Source: Cellulomonas sp.
GTDB taxonomy: Bacteria; Actinomycetota; Actinomycetes; Actinomycetales; Cellulomonadaceae
DNA: 37,888 nucleotides
Reading direction: 5' to 3'
NCBI GenBank assembly: GCA_022013895.1
Contig: JAKLPK010000190.1
Location: 1 to 37,888 of the forward strand
Numbering within the stretch: the stretch's first letter is position 1; each line of letters begins with the position of its first letter. The translations under genes were made by a program, and so were the position numbers. The notes under the pieces were generated by a model that was given only the letters and a program-made list of their open reading frames with translations, searched no databases and was not told the DNA's origin. Below are positions 19,801 through 26,879 of the stretch, piece by piece.

Positions 19801-21264
19801 ACCCGCGCGGAGGTCGACCAGGTGGTCGAGCTCGTGCTGGAGCACGCCCTGACACGTCCCGAGGAGTCGCTCGCGGTGGTCACCGTCACCGCGCGGCACG
19901 CCGATGCGGTGCGTGACGCGGTGCTGTCCGAGGTGCGCGGGGCCCCTGCGCTCGCGGCGTTCTTCGACTCCGGGCGCCCCGAACCGTTCGTCGTGGTGGA
20001 CCTGCCGAACGTGGCCGGGCTGCGGCGCGACGCCGTGCTGCTCTCCTTGGGTCTGGGACGCACACCGCACCGCCGGGTGCTGCACTCCTTCGGCCCCCTG
20101 TCGACACCGGGCGGCGATGCGCTGCTGCTGGACGCCCTCGGTTCGGTCCGGCACCGGTTCGACCTGGTCTCGTGCTTCGGCGCCGACGACCTGGACCCCG
20201 AGCGGCTGCGTGGTCCCGGCCCTCGTCTGCTCGCGGACCTGCTCGACTTCGCACGTCGTCGTGGTGCCGGTGAGGTCGAGGTCGCGGCGGCCAATGTCGG
20301 CGACGACACCGGAGCCCCCACGCTGGATGCGGACCGCCTGCTGCTCGATGTGGCGGAACGGCTGTGGAAGCACGGCCTCAACGTCGAGCTCGACCACGGT
20401 CTGCCCGGCGGGGTGCGCATCCCGATGGTCGTCGGGCACCCGGCGATCCCCGGCCGGTTCGTGGTCGCCGTGCTGACTGACGACGACGCCTATGTGAACG
20501 AGCCGTCGGTCCGCGCCCGCGACAGGCTGGCGGCCGACCGGCTGGAGTCGCTCGGCTGGACCGTGGTCCGGGTGTGGTCGGTGGCCGCCTTCCTCGACCC
20601 CCAGGCCGAGGTCGACCGGGTGCGCCGGGCGGTGCACGCCCAGCTGCCGTCGCAGCTCGACATGCCGGTGACGCGACCGGTCCCGGTGCTCACGGAGAAC
20701 CTGACCCCCGCGGCTGGGGTGGAGTCGCCCGTGCCCGCGGCGGACCTGCCGATGGCGGATCTGCCGGTGGCAGAGCTCCCCGTGGCGGACCAGCCGGTGG
20801 TGGCGCCGTCGGTGGTCGGTGACCCGGCAGCCGAGGAACCGGTGGCCGACGAGTGGGTGGCCGATCCGGCGCTCGACGATACGCGGACCGCTCCGACCCC
20901 GTCGGATGAGGTCAAGGCGCCTTCGGCTCCTGCGGACGAGGTCACGAGCCCGGCGCCCGCGGATGAGGTCAAGCGCCCGGCTCCTGCGGACGAGGCGGCC
21001 GCGCCGCACCCGCGTCAGCTCGCCCTCGCGCTGCCGTCGGTCCCGCGGCCCGATGTGCGTCAGGGCCTGCCGATCGGCGCGTACAGCGATGACCAGCTCG
21101 ACGACCTCGTGGCCTGGATCCGGTCGGACGGCCAGGAGCGGACGCGCGACGGGCTCGCCGATGAGCTGCGTGCGGCGCTCGGCATCACGCGCCGCGGTCA
21201 CCGGGTGGACACCGCGGTTCGTGCCGCGGTCGTCCGTGCGCTGAGTCCGGCCGAACCGCGCTGA
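16843..21264 (+). CDS. Degenerate UPF1-like SF1 helicase with a degenerate MTES_1575-type nuclease domain
   Basis: The protein has 1473 residues. The layout follows UPF1-like helicases fused to a C-terminal restriction-endonuclease fold. The Q-motif LDAAQ (322-326) is kept. The P-loop position reads APAGSDVTGT (343-352), so the catalytic lysine is V349. The DExx box reads LDAAG (D884-A885), and motif III reads VVVVGDARC with Cys for Gln. Later blocks (LPNVAGLRRDAVLLSLGLG, LHSFGPLSTPGG) are still recognisable. The nuclease region (about 1165-1240) keeps the RARDRLAADRLESLGW tail. Where active relatives have RID and ECDG, it reads R1192-I-P1194 and L1211-T-D, losing two acidic residues. An Ala/Pro/Asp/Val-rich repeat linker (about 1280-1390) leads to a winged-helix-like C-terminal domain (about 1405-1470). 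It looks like an ATPase-dead, nuclease-dead scaffold, yet the reading frame is intact. Its function is unknown. Confidence 0.8.
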   Translation: MTVPARTPGTGEQPGVAAPGVALVAAPSRAELVDGAVATWRAALVAEAGGSARSDIDLLAEAALDLSAAHPSGMAQLFAGRPTRLSNLVREGAALSLARRRARAVAARASVSAQRYGIAPTSLAIGVATWTEPTWPEVSHDDVGALAAATSHGQRGYDGGSDLVAGARTVRVPVLLRPVTVAARGSAESDYELTLEPEVQVNPVLVRALRSRGALLDPVSLAEGTYASGAFDPRAALARLSSLGEAVLADFELVDRRVVGAFVHPGQGLVDDLDTLAASLADHELVAALAGDDQAQAALAVELPSPLLIDRDPALERGVGDLDAAQRYVLDAVETGAHLFVDAPAGSDVTGTIAAVVAHAAAAGLTVLYVPGSRGGSLALAERLTALGLGDLLLDVPPEAGWRQTVARRLLGAMTLDAPVVDPDDRRRLHGQVGELRDQLAAYVQALHTPRAPWDVSAYDALQQLARLTAQRPTPRTTARLTPDAARVLDAERRAELGADLRRAAELGAFTVRPQDTLWFGADLRTDSDATVALRRVERLVTSTLPTLVARARQVAEETGLTPAASLGAWAEQLEMLGQVRASLDVFTPIVFERSPADMVAATATKAWRAEHGVDMGFWLRRRLRKQAHDLVRPGRPVADLHAALRDVEVRRDVWRAHCPAGGWPRLPDSFDLVEADYAAVRGDVEALEAVLPQVGARLSALPLDELTTRLRRLLDGASALDGLPERTVLLARARACGLEPLVADLHRRRVAPDVAPAELELAWWSTVFEQILAADPALAGYDGAALEALSDRFAAADREHVQSLPPVVLGDVVATVQGRLRQYRDQAEALFVELVEENLLSVRDAAQRYPDVARHLRPVLAVSPMLVPQVAPPLRQVDLVVLDAAGHLPTQMAVPALARGRQVVVVGDARCASSTAVRELAEILPTIALRAEGARRDPYLTAFLAEHGYAGVLRPVPLPDATPLVHLHEVDGTGMPDAAAGLVDSTRAEVDQVVELVLEHALTRPEESLAVVTVTARHADAVRDAVLSEVRGAPALAAFFDSGRPEPFVVVDLPNVAGLRRDAVLLSLGLGRTPHRRVLHSFGPLSTPGGDALLLDALGSVRHRFDLVSCFGADDLDPERLRGPGPRLLADLLDFARRRGAGEVEVAAANVGDDTGAPTLDADRLLLDVAERLWKHGLNVELDHGLPGGVRIPMVVGHPAIPGRFVVAVLTDDDAYVNEPSVRARDRLAADRLESLGWTVVRVWSVAAFLDPQAEVDRVRRAVHAQLPSQLDMPVTRPVPVLTENLTPAAGVESPVPAADLPMADLPVAELPVADQPVVAPSVVGDPAAEEPVADEWVADPALDDTRTAPTPSDEVKAPSAPADEVTSPAPADEVKRPAPADEAAAPHPRQLALALPSVPRPDVRQGLPIGAYSDDQLDDLVAWIRSDGQERTRDGLADELRAALGITRRGHRVDTAVRAAVVRALSPAEPR

Positions 21265-21339
21265 ACCCGCTCCTGCTGAGCTGAGCTCGACCGAACCGCT
21301 GCGGCCCGCCCCGAGCCGCGTCAGTCAGCTGCGGGGAGC

Positions 21340-21690
21340 TCACCAGTGGGGCGGGACGTCCTGTCGCAGCCGGTCGTCGTTCGAGTCGTCTCCGTGCCCG
21401 CCCCAGCCGAGGTCGCCGTCGTCCAGACTGCGCACCGGCAGCGCCGACTCCTCGTCGGCGTCACCCGACCCTGCCGCGGGTCTCGTCACCAGTGCGGGCG
21501 ACGCGGGGGGACCGTCGGTGCGGTGCTCGTCCGCGCCGGGCCGGTCCGTGCCGGGCCGGACCGCACAGGCCCCGGGCGTCGGGGCTGGGTGCACCGAGCG
21601 CAGCACGGTCTCGTCCTGCCCGACGGTCCCGGAGGGCCGGACCGCACGCCGTGACCGTCCCGTGCGCGCGGGCCTGGCGGGTGGGTTCAC
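21340..21690 (-). CDS. Small acidic-tailed hypothetical protein
   Basis: The protein has 116 residues and no recognised domain. The N-terminal two thirds are Pro/Ala/Arg/Gly-rich and disordered. The C-terminal end is distinctive: DLGWGGHGDDSNDDRLRQDVPPHW. The DxGWG...DDxRxxxDxPPHW ending recurs in small proteins of unknown function in Micrococcales, which is why I accept this frame. The GTG at 21690 has GAGGATC about ten bases upstream; a later GTG would leave about 80 residues and is equally possible. It lies just after mscL in the same direction (26 bases apart), so it is probably in the mscL transcript. Confidence 0.55.
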   Translation of the reverse strand: MNPPARPARTGRSRRAVRPSGTVGQDETVLRSVHPAPTPGACAVRPGTDRPGADEHRTDGPPASPALVTRPAAGSGDADEESALPVRSLDDGDLGWGGHGDDSNDDRLRQDVPPHW

Positions 21691-21716
21691 GCCCCCGATC
21701 CTCGCACCGCGGGCGG

Positions 21717-22148
21717 CTACCGCTGTTCGCGGGCCAGCAGGTCGCGGATCTCGGTGAGCAGCAGGACGTCCTCGGCGGGCGCCTTGGGCGCCTCGGTGAG
21801 CCCCTTGGCGCGGCGGGCCCGCATGGCGTTGATCGGCAGCACGATGGCGAAGTACAGGGCCAGCGCGGTGATCAGGAAGTTGAGGATCGCCTGCAGCACG
21901 AGGCCGAGGGAGAAGTCCGCTCCGTTGATCGCGAACTGCAGCACCCCGGAGATGTCCGGCTGGCCGAACACCGCCGCGATCAGGGGGCTGATCAGCCCGG
22001 TGTTGAGGGCGGTGACGATCGAGGAGAACGCTGCCCCGATGATGACCCCGACTGCGAGGTCGATCGCGTTCCCCCGGGCGATGAACTCCTTGAACCCTTG
22101 CACCAGGCCCCCGGCCTTCTCAGCGCCGCGGTTGAAGGTCTCGGACAT
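21717..22148 (-). CDS. mscL: Large-conductance mechanosensitive channel MscL
   Basis: The 143-residue protein forms the homopentameric safety valve that opens under membrane tension during hypo-osmotic shock. The N-terminal amphipathic helix leads into GFKEFIARGNAIDLAVGVIIGAAF, the pore-lining TM1 with the family signature. A periplasmic loop follows, then TM2 (AILNFLITALALYFAIVLPIN) and a charged C-terminal helix (VLLLTEIRDLLA). The length and all signature positions are normal. The ATG has GGAGGAG six bases upstream. It lies in the same direction as, and 42 bases downstream of, the SAF-domain gene. Confidence 0.97.
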   Translation of the reverse strand: MSETFNRGAEKAGGLVQGFKEFIARGNAIDLAVGVIIGAAFSSIVTALNTGLISPLIAAVFGQPDISGVLQFAINGADFSLGLVLQAILNFLITALALYFAIVLPINAMRARRAKGLTEAPKAPAEDVLLLTEIRDLLAREQR

Positions 22149-22190
22149 AGGTCTCCTCCCCGGACGGCCGCAGGGTCGCGGCCCGCGGCA

Positions 22191-22886
22191 TCATGGCACG
22201 ACGACCGCGGTGAGGCTCCCGGAGCCGACCGCACCGGACAGTGCGGCCACCTCAGCGGGGTCGACCGCGAGCACCACCGTGGCGCTCTGCTCAGCTGTGC
22301 ACCCGACGTCATCGGTCGCCGCGCCGGAGCCGGTCTGCTGAGGCAGCACCAGGGCGCGTCGGGCCAGCACCGTGCCCGGGCCTCCGAGGTCGTCGGTCCC
22401 CAGCACGTCGAGCCGGTCACCGGGGGACAGCAGCGCCACGAGCGCCGGGTCGACGAGCCGGACCACTGCGACCACCGTCCCCTCGGGGCCGTGCAGGGTC
22501 CCGGCGAGCAGGGCGGACACCACGGGGGTTCCGGCGGGCAGCGCGAGGGCGACGGTGCGGCCCACCAGCTCGGCGGGTGCTCGACGGGCCTCGGCGGGTG
22601 CGGCGGCCGACGGGACGGCGACCGTCGTGAGGTCGGTGGCGACCAGGGCGGTCCCGGCGCCGATCGCGCGTGCGGTCACCGTGATCGCAACGGTCCCGGC
22701 CGGTTCGGGTCGGAGCACTTGCAGGGCCGAACCCGCCGACAGCGCGACCAGCAGCGCCGCGAGGGGGAACCGCGCACGCCACATGCCGATCCTCAGACGC
22801 ACCCGCCACACAGGGGGGAGTGGCGGCAGTGCGGGTGGGCCGCCGCCGGGCGGGTGCGCGGAGCGGGACGAGGTGCGACGAGGCAT
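22191..22886 (-). CDS. SAF-domain membrane protein (CpaB/RcpC-like)
   Basis: The protein has 231 residues. A basic, Pro-rich cytoplasmic N-terminus is followed by one helix (about 38-57, FPLAALLVALSAGSALQVL). An extracytoplasmic SAF domain follows (about 65-125) with the CpaB-like ARAIGAGTALVATDLTTVAVP and LVGRTVALALPAGTPVVSALL. The remainder resembles the RcpC region (LLSPGDRLDVLG). In Tad pilus systems such proteins act in pilus assembly, but no other tad genes are in the window, so the role here is open. The start is leaderless: TACGGT lies seven bases before the ATG. The neighbours are fmdB upstream and mscL downstream, all on the same strand. Confidence 0.85.
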   Translation of the reverse strand: MPRRTSSRSAHPPGGGPPALPPLPPVWRVRLRIGMWRARFPLAALLVALSAGSALQVLRPEPAGTVAITVTARAIGAGTALVATDLTTVAVPSAAAPAEARRAPAELVGRTVALALPAGTPVVSALLAGTLHGPEGTVVAVVRLVDPALVALLSPGDRLDVLGTDDLGGPGTVLARRALVLPQQTGSGAATDDVGCTAEQSATVVLAVDPAEVAALSGAVGSGSLTAVVVP

Positions 22887-22893
22887 GTCCGCG

Positions 22894-22899
22894 ACCGTA
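22894..22899 (-). promoter_or_regulatory. -10 box TACGGT of the SAF-domain gene
   Basis: Read on the minus strand, TACGGT is followed by CGCGGAC and the ATG at 22886. There is no ribosome binding site, so the transcript should be leaderless. Confidence 0.55.
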
Positions 22900-23022
22900 G
22901 GTCGGCGTCGCCCTCGGCCGGCCGGTCGTCGGAGAGTGCGCGACGCGGGACGCGGCTGGGGACGGCTCGTGCGGTCGTCGCCGGTCGGTGCGGAGCGCGG
23001 TGGCCGCGAGGGCCGAGAGGGC

Positions 23023-23352
23023 TCAGGACGCCGCGGCGGCCTTGCTCGTCGTCCCCGCGGTGCTGGTCGACGGCGTGCTGGCGGGCTTCGCGGCGGGCGC
23101 GGGCGTTGACGGGGTGGAGCTGTCGGAGCTGCCGTTCGACGCCGTGGTCGCAGGCAAGGACGCGCTGCGCGAGCCGGCCCTGGCGTCGGTGCGGTAGAAG
23201 CCGGAGCCCTTGAACACGACGCCGACCGGCGAGAACACCTTGCGCAGGCGTCCCTCGCAGTTCGGGCACACGGTCAGCGCATCGTCGGTGAACGACTGGT
23301 GCACGTCGAAGGCGTGGTCGCAGACCGTGCAGCGGTAGGAGTAGGTCGGCAC
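23023..23352 (-). CDS. FmdB-family zinc-ribbon protein
   Basis: The protein has 109 residues. The N-terminal half is a classical FmdB zinc ribbon: MPTYSYRCTVCDHAFDVHQSF, then CPNCEGRLRKVFSPVGVVFKGSGFYRTD, with CxxC pairs at about 8/11 and 30/33. The C-terminal half is a Ser/Thr/Ala/Pro-rich disordered tail. FmdB proteins are small putative regulatory proteins whose biochemical role is not settled. The GTG at 23352 has AGGAG seven bases upstream. The much longer frame running to 24978 is a shadow of the acylase gene. A CIRCE operator lies about 90-110 bases upstream over a probable transcription start, implying heat-shock control by HrcA. Confidence 0.9.
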   Translation of the reverse strand: MPTYSYRCTVCDHAFDVHQSFTDDALTVCPNCEGRLRKVFSPVGVVFKGSGFYRTDARAGSRSASLPATTASNGSSDSSTPSTPAPAAKPASTPSTSTAGTTSKAAAAS

Positions 23353-23438
23353 GTGAACGCTCCTGGCTCGCCGGGCCGGATGGGGCGGCATGCAACCGCA
23401 GGGCATCCACCCGGCACTCGAAGTTCGGCACTCGAAAG

Positions 23439-23465
23439 TTGGCACTCGTAGGTTCCGAGTGCTAA
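23439..23465 (-). promoter_or_regulatory. CIRCE operator (HrcA site) over the fmdB promoter
   Basis: TTGGCACTC (23439-23447), nine bases, then GAGTGCTAA (23457-23465) match the CIRCE consensus TTAGCACTC-N9-GAGTGCTAA with one mismatch. On the minus strand a -10-like TATCGT (23470-23465) overlaps its edge, with ACGACA 16 bases further up, so HrcA would block the fmdB start site. The left arm belongs to a series of three GGCACTCG repeats at 23413, 23427 and 23441, exactly 14 bases apart. Confidence 0.8.
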
Positions 23466-23502
23466 CGATACCCCCAACCCGCCCGATGTCGTCGTCCCCG
23501 GC

Positions 23503-23508
23503 TAGTCT
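23503..23508 (+). promoter_or_regulatory. -10 box TAGTCT of the penicillin-acylase family gene
   Basis: TAGTCT is followed by GCGGCG and the ATG at 23515, without a ribosome binding site. The CIRCE element lies about 40 bases upstream and might also affect this promoter. Confidence 0.6.
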
Positions 23509-23514
23509 GCGGCG

Positions 23515-26073
23515 ATGAGCCTGGGCAACGTCGCGCGGACCGTGCTGCGCCGAACGGTCGTCGTGGTCGCGTGCACGCTGGTCGTAGTGCTCGTCGGCCT
23601 CGCCGGTGCCGTCTGGTGGGTGGTGCGGGCCCCGCTGCCGACGGTCGCCGGCGACCTCCAGGTCACCGGGCTCGACGCGCAGGTCACCGTGACCAGGGAC
23701 GCCCGCGGTGTGCCGACCCTGGTCGCGAGCACCGCGCACGACCTGTTCATGGCCCAGGGGTACGTCGCGGCACAGGACCGGTTCTTCGAGATGGACTACC
23801 GCCGGCACGTGACGGCCGGACGGCTGTCCGAGCTCGTGGGCGCCGATGAGCAGGCGCTGGCGGCTGACACGGTGGTCCGCACCCTGGGCTGGCGCAGGGT
23901 CGCCGAACAGGAGTGGGACCTGCTCGCCCCCGCCACCCGCGACTACCTGCAGGCGTACGCGGACGGTGTCAACGCCTACCTCGAGGGCCGCAGCCCCGCC
24001 CAGATCGCGGTCGAGTACACGGTCCTCGGCCTCCGGGTGGCCGTCGACGCACCCGAGAAGTGGGACCCGATCGACTCCCTCACCTGGCTCAAGGCGATGG
24101 CCTGGGACCTGCGGTCCAACTACGACGACGAGCTCGCCCGCGCCCGGACGTACAGCACGTTGGCGGATGTCGCGAGCGTCGACGCCCTGTTCCCCGACTA
24201 CCCGCAGGACGTGAACCCGCCGATCCTGTCCGATGCGCTCACCTCGGACACCTCCGCCTCGGCCTCCGGGGCGGACGTCGAGCTGACGTCCGAGGCGGTC
24301 CAGGGTGCGTTGGCCTCGGCCCAGGCCGCGCTCGACGCGGTGCCGCACCTGGTCGGCGAGGGGCAGGGCGTCGGGTCGAACTCCTGGGTGGTGTCCGGTG
24401 CGTACACGACGAGCGGTCTTCCGCTGCTGGCCAACGACCCCCACCTGTCGGTCTCGGCCCCGGGCATCTGGATGCAGGTGGGCCTGCGCTGCGCCCAGGT
24501 GGACGCCGACTGCCCCTTCGACGTGTCCGGGTTCTCGTTCGCCGGTTTCCCGGGTGTGATCATCGGCCACAACGGCGAGCTGGCCTGGGCACTGACCAAC
24601 ATGGGCGCGGACGTCACCGACTTCTTCCTGGAGAAGGTGACCGGTGATGCGGCCGTCGTCGACGGCACGCGGGTGGCGCTCACCACCCGGACGGAGACGA
24701 TCGAGGTCGCCGGTGCAGACCCCGTCACGATCACCGTGCGCTCCACCCGGCACGGTCCCATCGTGTCCGATGTGCTCGGCGTGGACGCCGTCTCGCGGGT
24801 GCCGACGGGTGGCGTCGCGACCGAGGTCTCGCTGGCCTGGACCGCCCTCACGCCCAACCGCACCGCCGATGCGGTGTTCGCGCTCGACACGGCGGGCGAC
24901 GCCGCCGAGGTCCAGGCCGCGGCCGCCCTGTTCGCCGCCCCGGCCCAGAACATCCTGTTCGCCACCACCGACGGTCACATCGGCTACCAGGCGCCGGGGC
25001 TGGTGCCCGTCCGGGCCCAGGTCGTCGGTTCGTCGCTGCCGTCGGACGGGTCGTGGCCCCGGCCGGGCTGGGACTCGGCGTACGACTGGCAGGGCTACGT
25101 CGCACCGGATCAGCTGCCCCGCACGCTCGACCCGCCGGAGGGCTACATCGTCGCGGCGAACCAGGCCGTGACCCCGGCCGGGACCGGACCGTTCCTGACC
25201 AACGACTGGGACTACGGCTTCCGCGCCCAGCGCATCCGCACGCTCCTGGTCGCGCGGCTCGCCACCGGCAAGGTCGATGTCGCCGACATGGAGGCCATCG
25301 CGACCGACGCGCGCAGCGCAGCCGCGGATGTCCTCGTGCCGCAGCTCATCGCGCTCGACATCGGGAGCGGGTTCGACGCCGACGGCCAGGCGCTGCTGCG
25401 CAACTGGGACCGCCAGATGGACGCCGACTCACCGGCGGCCGTGTACTTCGCGGCCGTCCTGCAGGACGTGCTCGCCCAGACCTTCTCCGACAACCTGCCC
25501 ACCGAAGCGGCCCTGGACGGCGACTCACGTTCGGTGGAGCTGCTGCGCGAGATCGTCGACGACCCGTCCTCGATCTGGTGGGACGACGCGAGCACCCCCC
25601 GGGTCGTCGAGGGCCGCGACGAGATCCTCACCCAGGCGCTGGTCAGCGCCCGGCTCGAGCTCACCGCACAGCTCGGCAAGGATCCGAGCACCTGGCGCTG
25701 GGGCACCGTCCACACCATCGCACCGGAGCACCCGGTGCTCGGCGGTGACGGTGTACCGGCGTTGGTGCGTGCACTGATGAACCCCGACCCGCGGCCGGTG
25801 GGCGGCGGTTCGGCCGTCGTGAACGCGACGGCCTGGGACGCGTCCTCGGACTCGTTCGACGTGGTGAGCGCACCGTCCATGCGGATGGTCGTCGACCTGT
25901 CCGATCCGGACTCGTCCACCTGGGTGAACCTCACCGGAAGCTCGGGTCACCCGGGCAGCAGCCACTACGCCGACCAGCTCACCGCCTGGTCGACGGGCCT
26001 CAGCTACGCGTGGCCCTTCACCGCCGCCGCCGTCGAGGCCGATGCGGTCGACCGGCTCACGCTGTCCCCGTGA
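23515..26073 (+). CDS. Penicillin acylase family (S45) Ntn-hydrolase
   Basis: The enzyme has 852 residues. An N-terminal membrane anchor (about 14-38, VVVVACTLVVVLVGLAGAVWWVV) is followed by the alpha-chain region with RDARGVPTLVASTAHDLFMAQGYVAAQDRFFEMD. Family members are autocatalytically cut; the cut is expected before Ser288 in GVGSNSWVVSG, which becomes the N-terminal nucleophile of the beta chain. Further conserved segments are LLANDPHLSVSAPGIW, GVIIGHNGELAWALTN and the C-terminal SGHPGSSHYADQLTAW. It acts on an acyl-amide outside the membrane; the substrate may be acyl-homoserine lactones, beta-lactams or lipopeptides and cannot be told here. The start is leaderless. Its stop lies four bases from the stop of the convergent cyclo-ligase gene. 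Confidence 0.92.
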   Translation: MSLGNVARTVLRRTVVVVACTLVVVLVGLAGAVWWVVRAPLPTVAGDLQVTGLDAQVTVTRDARGVPTLVASTAHDLFMAQGYVAAQDRFFEMDYRRHVTAGRLSELVGADEQALAADTVVRTLGWRRVAEQEWDLLAPATRDYLQAYADGVNAYLEGRSPAQIAVEYTVLGLRVAVDAPEKWDPIDSLTWLKAMAWDLRSNYDDELARARTYSTLADVASVDALFPDYPQDVNPPILSDALTSDTSASASGADVELTSEAVQGALASAQAALDAVPHLVGEGQGVGSNSWVVSGAYTTSGLPLLANDPHLSVSAPGIWMQVGLRCAQVDADCPFDVSGFSFAGFPGVIIGHNGELAWALTNMGADVTDFFLEKVTGDAAVVDGTRVALTTRTETIEVAGADPVTITVRSTRHGPIVSDVLGVDAVSRVPTGGVATEVSLAWTALTPNRTADAVFALDTAGDAAEVQAAAALFAAPAQNILFATTDGHIGYQAPGLVPVRAQVVGSSLPSDGSWPRPGWDSAYDWQGYVAPDQLPRTLDPPEGYIVAANQAVTPAGTGPFLTNDWDYGFRAQRIRTLLVARLATGKVDVADMEAIATDARSAAADVLVPQLIALDIGSGFDADGQALLRNWDRQMDADSPAAVYFAAVLQDVLAQTFSDNLPTEAALDGDSRSVELLREIVDDPSSIWWDDASTPRVVEGRDEILTQALVSARLELTAQLGKDPSTWRWGTVHTIAPEHPVLGGDGVPALVRALMNPDPRPVGGGSAVVNATAWDASSDSFDVVSAPSMRMVVDLSDPDSSTWVNLTGSSGHPGSSHYADQLTAWSTGLSYAWPFTAAAVEADAVDRLTLSP

Positions 26074-26077
26074 CCGG

Positions 26078-26818
26078 TCAGGCGGTCGGCTCCGCTGTCG
26101 GCCCAGTAGACGGCCCCGCTGTCGGCCCAACCGCCGGTCCGGTCACCGGCCACAGGACCGACGCCGCACCTGCCGCGGCCGGGTCACCCAGCGGCAGCCA
26201 GTATTGCGGTGTCGCGACGGCGCCGACCGCCCGGTCATGCGGTTCGGAGGGCAGGGGGCGGGTGAGCGCGTCGTAGACCTCGGAGGTGAACACCACCGCG
26301 ATCGTCATCGCGTCGGGGTTCACCAGCGGGAGCACGCGGTCGTACCAGCCGGCCCCCTGGCCGAGCCGGGCGCCGGAGGTGTCCACGGCGAGCGCCGGCA
26401 CGACGACCACATCCGCCTCCGCGACGGCGTCGGCCGCGAGCGGCGGGCCCGGTGGCTCGGGCGGACGCCCAGGGGCCCGTACGACGAGCTCGTCGGCCCC
26501 CGTGTAGGGCGCCCAGCAGCGGCTCAGCCCCTCGCCGAGCACCGGCAGCAGCACGCGCACCCCGGCCTCGGCCAACGCTTCGATCAACGGTCCGGTCGGT
26601 GGCTCGTCGTGCCGGGCGACGTAGGCGGCAACCGTGCGGGCACCCTGCACGGCAGGGACTGTCCGCACCACATGGGCGATCCCTTCGCCGGCCAGCAGCC
26701 TTCTGCGTGGGCTGAGCTTGGCCCGTTCGGCGCGGATCGCTGAGCGGAACCGCTGCTTGAGGTCCTCCGACTCGTCGCCCTGCTGGGCATGGGGATAAGG
26801 CTGGGCCTCGGTCTGCAT
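26078..26818 (-). CDS. 5-formyltetrahydrofolate cyclo-ligase
   Basis: The protein has 246 residues and converts 5-formyl-THF to 5,10-methenyl-THF with ATP. The conserved N-terminal basic region (RFRSAIRAERAKLSPRRRLLAGEGI), the substrate-binding HDEPPTGPLIEAL and the signature ADVVVVPALAVDTSGARLGQGAGWYDR are all present. The C-terminal 20 residues are an unusual Gly/Pro/Thr repeat (GPxxGP units) encoded by two copies of CCGCTGTCGGCCCA, 24 bases apart. The ATG at 26818 has a -10-like CAGACT seven bases upstream, so it is probably leaderless. It is divergent from glp with 61 bases between, a neighbourhood typical of actinobacteria. Confidence 0.93.
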   Translation of the reverse strand: MQTEAQPYPHAQQGDESEDLKQRFRSAIRAERAKLSPRRRLLAGEGIAHVVRTVPAVQGARTVAAYVARHDEPPTGPLIEALAEAGVRVLLPVLGEGLSRCWAPYTGADELVVRAPGRPPEPPGPPLAADAVAEADVVVVPALAVDTSGARLGQGAGWYDRVLPLVNPDAMTIAVVFTSEVYDALTRPLPSEPHDRAVGAVATPQYWLPLGDPAAAGAASVLWPVTGPAVGPTAGPSTGPTAEPTA

Positions 26819-26825
26819 GGGGTCC

Positions 26826-26831
26826 AGTCTG
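26826..26831 (-). promoter_or_regulatory. -10 box CAGACT of the cyclo-ligase gene
   Basis: On the minus strand CAGACT is followed by seven bases and the ATG at 26818. There is no ribosome binding site. Confidence 0.5.
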
Positions 26832-26867
26832 ACCCCGCGTCGTGCCGGGCACCGCCGGAGAGACCGG

Positions 26868-26873
26868 CAGAAT
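26868..26873 (+). promoter_or_regulatory. -10 box CAGAAT of the glp operon
   Basis: CAGAAT is followed by GCCTCC and the ATG at 26880. Together with the opposing CAGACT box it makes a very compact divergent promoter, with only 36 bases between the two -10 elements. Confidence 0.6.
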
Positions 26874-26879
26874 GCCTCC

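Noticed and set aside
17677-21201. A 1174-codon open frame on the minus strand
   Set aside because: It is a shadow of the helicase-like gene. The composition (His/Arg/Gln/Gly) is not protein-like, and the forward strand shows recognisable helicase blocks.
23353-24978. A 651-residue minus-strand frame continuing upstream of fmdB
   Set aside because: It is antisense to the acylase gene and crosses the CIRCE element. The FmdB start is set by AGGAG and the MPTYSYRC family N-terminus.
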